The notes under the pieces are model-generated. The model saw nothing but the letters and a program-made list of their open reading frames with translations, ran no database searches and was not told the origin of the DNA. A DNA stretch of 17,206 nucleotides from positions 1 to 17,206 of the forward strand of contig JAGAEH010000038.1 in the NCBI GenBank assembly GCA_017613225.1, read 5' to 3'. Source of the stretch: Lachnospiraceae bacterium (GTDB lineage Bacteria > Bacillota > Clostridia > Lachnospirales > Lachnospiraceae). This document shows positions 14,881-17,206 of the stretch, in pieces; within the stretch, counting starts at the first letter, position 1, and each line of letters opens with the position of its first letter. The position numbers and the translations under genes are program-made.

Positions 14881-16026
14881 CTAACCTCTGTCTTTTGTCA
14901 GGGAGGCCCGAAGCTCCCGCTCCGCCTCCAGAATGGTATCCAGGGACGGCGATTCGATGACCGCATGACGGTCCATGCACGCCGCGATGATGTCCGTAAT
15001 GTCGTTGAAGCCGATCTTCCCCGCCAGGAAGGCCGCCACCGCCCATTCGTTGGCCGCGTTGTAGACCGTGGGCATGGTGCCGCCGGTCTTTCCCGCTCTG
15101 TAAGCCAGGGGCAGGGCCGGGAAGGCTTCGTTGTCCGGGCTGGCGATCTGGATCTGCCCCATGGTCTTAAAGTCCAGCCGCGGCCCGGGCAGTGGCTTCC
15201 GCTCCGGATAGTACAGGGCGTAGGCAATGGGCAGCTTCATGTCGGGAGTGCCCAGCTGGGCCAGCACGGCGCCGTCTTCAAACTCTACCATGGAGTGGAT
15301 GATGCTCTTGGGCTGGACCACCACTTCGATGTCGTCGTAATCCACGCCGAACAGCCACTTCGCCTCCATCACTTCCAGCCCCTTGTTCACCATGGTGGCG
15401 GAATCGATGGTGATCTTCCGTCCCATGGACCAGTTGGGGTGCTTCAAGGCGTCTTTCGGCTTTTTGTCCGCCGTCTGGACTCTGGTCAGGCCCCGGAAGG
15501 GACCGCCGGAGGCCGTCAGCAGAATGCGGGAGACCTTGTTCATCCGGTTCCCCTGGAGCACCTGGAAGATGGCGGAATGCTCGCTGTCCACCGGCAGGAT
15601 CGGCACGTTGTGCTCCTTTGCCAGCGGAATGATCAGGTGTCCCGCCGTCACCAGCGTCTCTTTATTGGCAAGGGCCAGGGTCTTGCCGGCCTCGATGGCC
15701 GCCATTACGGGGCGGATGCCCACCATACCCACGATGGCCCCCACCACGATGTCCGCCGGCTCATGAGCCGCGCAGGACATCAGTCCTTCCATGCCGGACA
15801 GGACTTTTACCGGCAGGTCCGCCACACGTACACGAAGGTCCGCAGCCGCCGCCTCGTCGAACAGGCAGGCCATGTCCGGATGGAATTCCCGGATCTGGGC
15901 CTCCAGCAGGCTCACATTGCTGCCCGCCGCCAGGGCGCAGATCTCCAGGTCCTTGTTGGTCCTTACTATTTCCAGGGTCTGGGTCCCGATGGAACCGGTG
16001 GACCCCAGGATCGAAAGTTTCTTCAT
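14881..16026 (-). CDS. dxr: 1-deoxy-D-xylulose 5-phosphate reductoisomerase
   Basis: Second enzyme of the MEP pathway, converting DXP to MEP with NADPH and a divalent metal. The 381-residue product is full length. The NADPH loop GSTGSIGTQTLEIV is at 8-21, LANKETLV at 119-126, metal ligands Asp147 and Glu149 lie in PVDSEH, SGGPFR is at 173-178 and MVNKGLEVMEA (212-222) supplies Glu218. The C-terminal helical domain has GGTMPTVYNAANEWAV. It starts 7 bases after the cdsA stop with no strong binding site, so its translation may depend on ribosomes coming from cdsA. Confidence 0.97.
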   Translation of the reverse strand: MKKLSILGSTGSIGTQTLEIVRTNKDLEICALAAGSNVSLLEAQIREFHPDMACLFDEAAAADLRVRVADLPVKVLSGMEGLMSCAAHEPADIVVGAIVGMVGIRPVMAAIEAGKTLALANKETLVTAGHLIIPLAKEHNVPILPVDSEHSAIFQVLQGNRMNKVSRILLTASGGPFRGLTRVQTADKKPKDALKHPNWSMGRKITIDSATMVNKGLEVMEAKWLFGVDYDDIEVVVQPKSIIHSMVEFEDGAVLAQLGTPDMKLPIAYALYYPERKPLPGPRLDFKTMGQIQIASPDNEAFPALPLAYRAGKTGGTMPTVYNAANEWAVAAFLAGKIGFNDITDIIAACMDRHAVIESPSLDTILEAERELRASLTKDRG

Positions 16027-16033
16027 CGTTTTA

Positions 16034-16879
16034 TCAGCCCCACAGCTGCAGCACCACGATCAGGTAGTAGACGATGGGCGCCGTAAAGATCACGCTGTCG
16101 AAGCGGTCCAGAATGCCGCCGTGGCCCGGGATCAGGGTGCCGTAGTCCTTAATGTCGTGGTTGCGCTTGATGGCCGAAGCCGCCAGGTCGCCGATCTGGG
16201 CGATGACGGAGCCCACGGCGCAGAGGATCGCGACGGATAACACCGGGTTGGAGAACTCGGTCAGGTGCTCCTTGAAGATCAGCGCGTAGACCGTGCCCAG
16301 GATGGCCGCTCCTACCACGCCGCCTACGGCGCCTTCCACGCTCTTCTTGGGGCTCAGGACAGGTGTCAGCTTGTGCTTGCCGAACAGCATGCCGAAGCTG
16401 TAGGCTGAAAGGTCGCTGCCCCAGGAGCAGAGGAAGATCAGCCACACCAGGTAGGCGCCGTCGTCCATGATCCTGGTCTTGTAGATGTAGGACAGGGCCA
16501 CCGCCACGTAGATCAGGCCGAAAAAGGCATAGACCATCTGGCGGTCATTGAACTTCGGGAAGGTCAGCACGTAGACCGCGAAGAGCACCGAAAGGCACAG
16601 CATGATGAAGGCCAGGGTCCACATGTCCGGCCAGATCAGGGCGCCGGCGATCCCCCAGTCCAGGGTGGTGAACCAGGTCAGCGCCAGGAATAAGGCGCAC
16701 AGAATGTATGCCGTTATGGCCAGGCCCGTCTTTTCGATGCCCACCGCCCGGTAGTACTCCATCATGCCGATGAAAGTGATCAGCGCCAGCGCCAGAAACA
16801 GGGGCAGGCCCCCGAACACCATGAACGTGATCAGGATCGCCGTCAGAATGATGCTGCTTCGTAATCTGACCCAGAACAT
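16034..16879 (-). CDS. cdsA: Phosphatidate cytidylyltransferase CdsA
   Basis: Membrane enzyme that makes CDP-diacylglycerol from phosphatidic acid and CTP, the branch point to phosphatidylglycerol and other phospholipids. The 281-residue product has about eight hydrophobic segments. The family signature runs from Ser235 to Asp261: SAIKRNHDIKDYG, then IPGHGGILDRFD. SWGSDLSAYSFGMLFGK (152-168) and LSPKKSVEGAVGG (175-187) are the other conserved blocks. The ATG directly follows the uppS stop (TAGATG), and GGAGG inside the uppS end serves as its binding site. Confidence 0.96.
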   Translation of the reverse strand: MFWVRLRSSIILTAILITFMVFGGLPLFLALALITFIGMMEYYRAVGIEKTGLAITAYILCALFLALTWFTTLDWGIAGALIWPDMWTLAFIMLCLSVLFAVYVLTFPKFNDRQMVYAFFGLIYVAVALSYIYKTRIMDDGAYLVWLIFLCSWGSDLSAYSFGMLFGKHKLTPVLSPKKSVEGAVGGVVGAAILGTVYALIFKEHLTEFSNPVLSVAILCAVGSVIAQIGDLAASAIKRNHDIKDYGTLIPGHGGILDRFDSVIFTAPIVYYLIVVLQLWG

Positions 16880-17206
16880 CTATCTTCCTCCATACCGCCT
16901 GCTGCGGTGACTGTACTCCTCGATGGCTGCCTCCAGATGCTCCTTGTGGAAATCCGGCCACAGCACGTCCGTATAATAAAACTCCGTATAGGCGGACTGC
17001 CACAACAGGTAGTTGGACAGCCGTTTTTCCCCGGCGGTGCGGATCAGCAGATCCGGGTCCGGCAGGCCCGCCGTGTCCAGGGAATCCGTGATCATCTGCT
17101 CGGTAATGTCCTCCGGCCTGATCTTTCCCTCCGCGGCCTCCTTTGCCAGCTTCTGCGCCGCCCGGGTCAGCTCGTCCCTGCCGCCGTAGTTGATGGCGAT
17201 GACGAA
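16880..17206 (-). CDS. uppS: Isoprenyl transferase, undecaprenyl diphosphate synthase (C-terminal part, cut by window edge)
   Basis: The last 108 residues of a cis-prenyltransferase that elongates farnesyl diphosphate to the C55 carrier lipid used for peptidoglycan. The fragment begins FVIAINYGGRDELTRAAQ, contains the substrate-binding block DPDLLIRTAGEKRLSNYLLW followed by QSAYTEFYYTDVLWPDF, and ends HRSRRYGGR. The usual serine in LIRTSGE is alanine here. The N-terminal half, with the catalytic Asp, lies beyond position 17206. It is the first visible gene of the uppS-cdsA-dxr-rseP-ispG-polC operon; the promoter must be outside the window. Confidence 0.95.
   Translation of the reverse strand, partial: FVIAINYGGRDELTRAAQKLAKEAAEGKIRPEDITEQMITDSLDTAGLPDPDLLIRTAGEKRLSNYLLWQSAYTEFYYTDVLWPDFHKEHLEAAIEEYSHRSRRYGGR

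Overview
The window is a GC-rich chromosomal segment from a Gram-positive bacterium, most probably a member of the Clostridia. The main evidence is a PolC-type replicative polymerase, the gene order uppS-cdsA-dxr-rseP-ispG-polC, and a secreted protein that combines Cys-rich repeats, an NlpC/P60-like domain and Ig-like domains. No gene allows a genus-level call. Nearly all genes lie on the minus strand; only tsaE and a gene tail at the left edge are on the plus strand.

Layout, left to right: the last 22 codons of an unidentified plus-strand gene (1-66); two hairpins between convergent genes; a large secreted modular protein (162-3179, minus); then tsaD, an RNase Z-like gene, rimI and tsaB, all minus and overlapping or nearly so. 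A 531-bp gene-free stretch (6565-7095) holds the tsaB promoter and an array of four regularly spaced palindromes. Next come an EamA-family transporter (minus) and a divergent tsaE (plus) whose promoter abuts its start codon. After a partly duplicated tsaE tail and a strong terminator, a long minus-strand operon runs uppS (partial), cdsA, dxr, rseP, ispG, polC.

How the genes work together: tsaB, tsaD and tsaE make the t6A37 tRNA modification, and RimI and RNase Z (ribosomal protein acetylation, tRNA 3' processing) fit the same translation theme. In the right half, dxr and ispG belong to the MEP isoprenoid pathway. Their product feeds UppS, which makes the undecaprenyl carrier for cell wall synthesis. 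CdsA makes CDP-diacylglycerol, RseP is a site-2 intramembrane protease, and PolC replicates the chromosome.

The points most worth checking are: (1) four 36-37-bp palindromes at about 85-bp intervals with conserved arms and unrelated loops and spacers; (2) a PolC that lacks the proofreading exonuclease normally inserted in its PHP domain; (3) an apparent one-base deletion that splits what looks like a tsaB-rimI fusion; (4) a 33/66-bp tandem repeat that adds an unusual tail to RimI; and (5) a tsaE promoter that predicts a leaderless mRNA.
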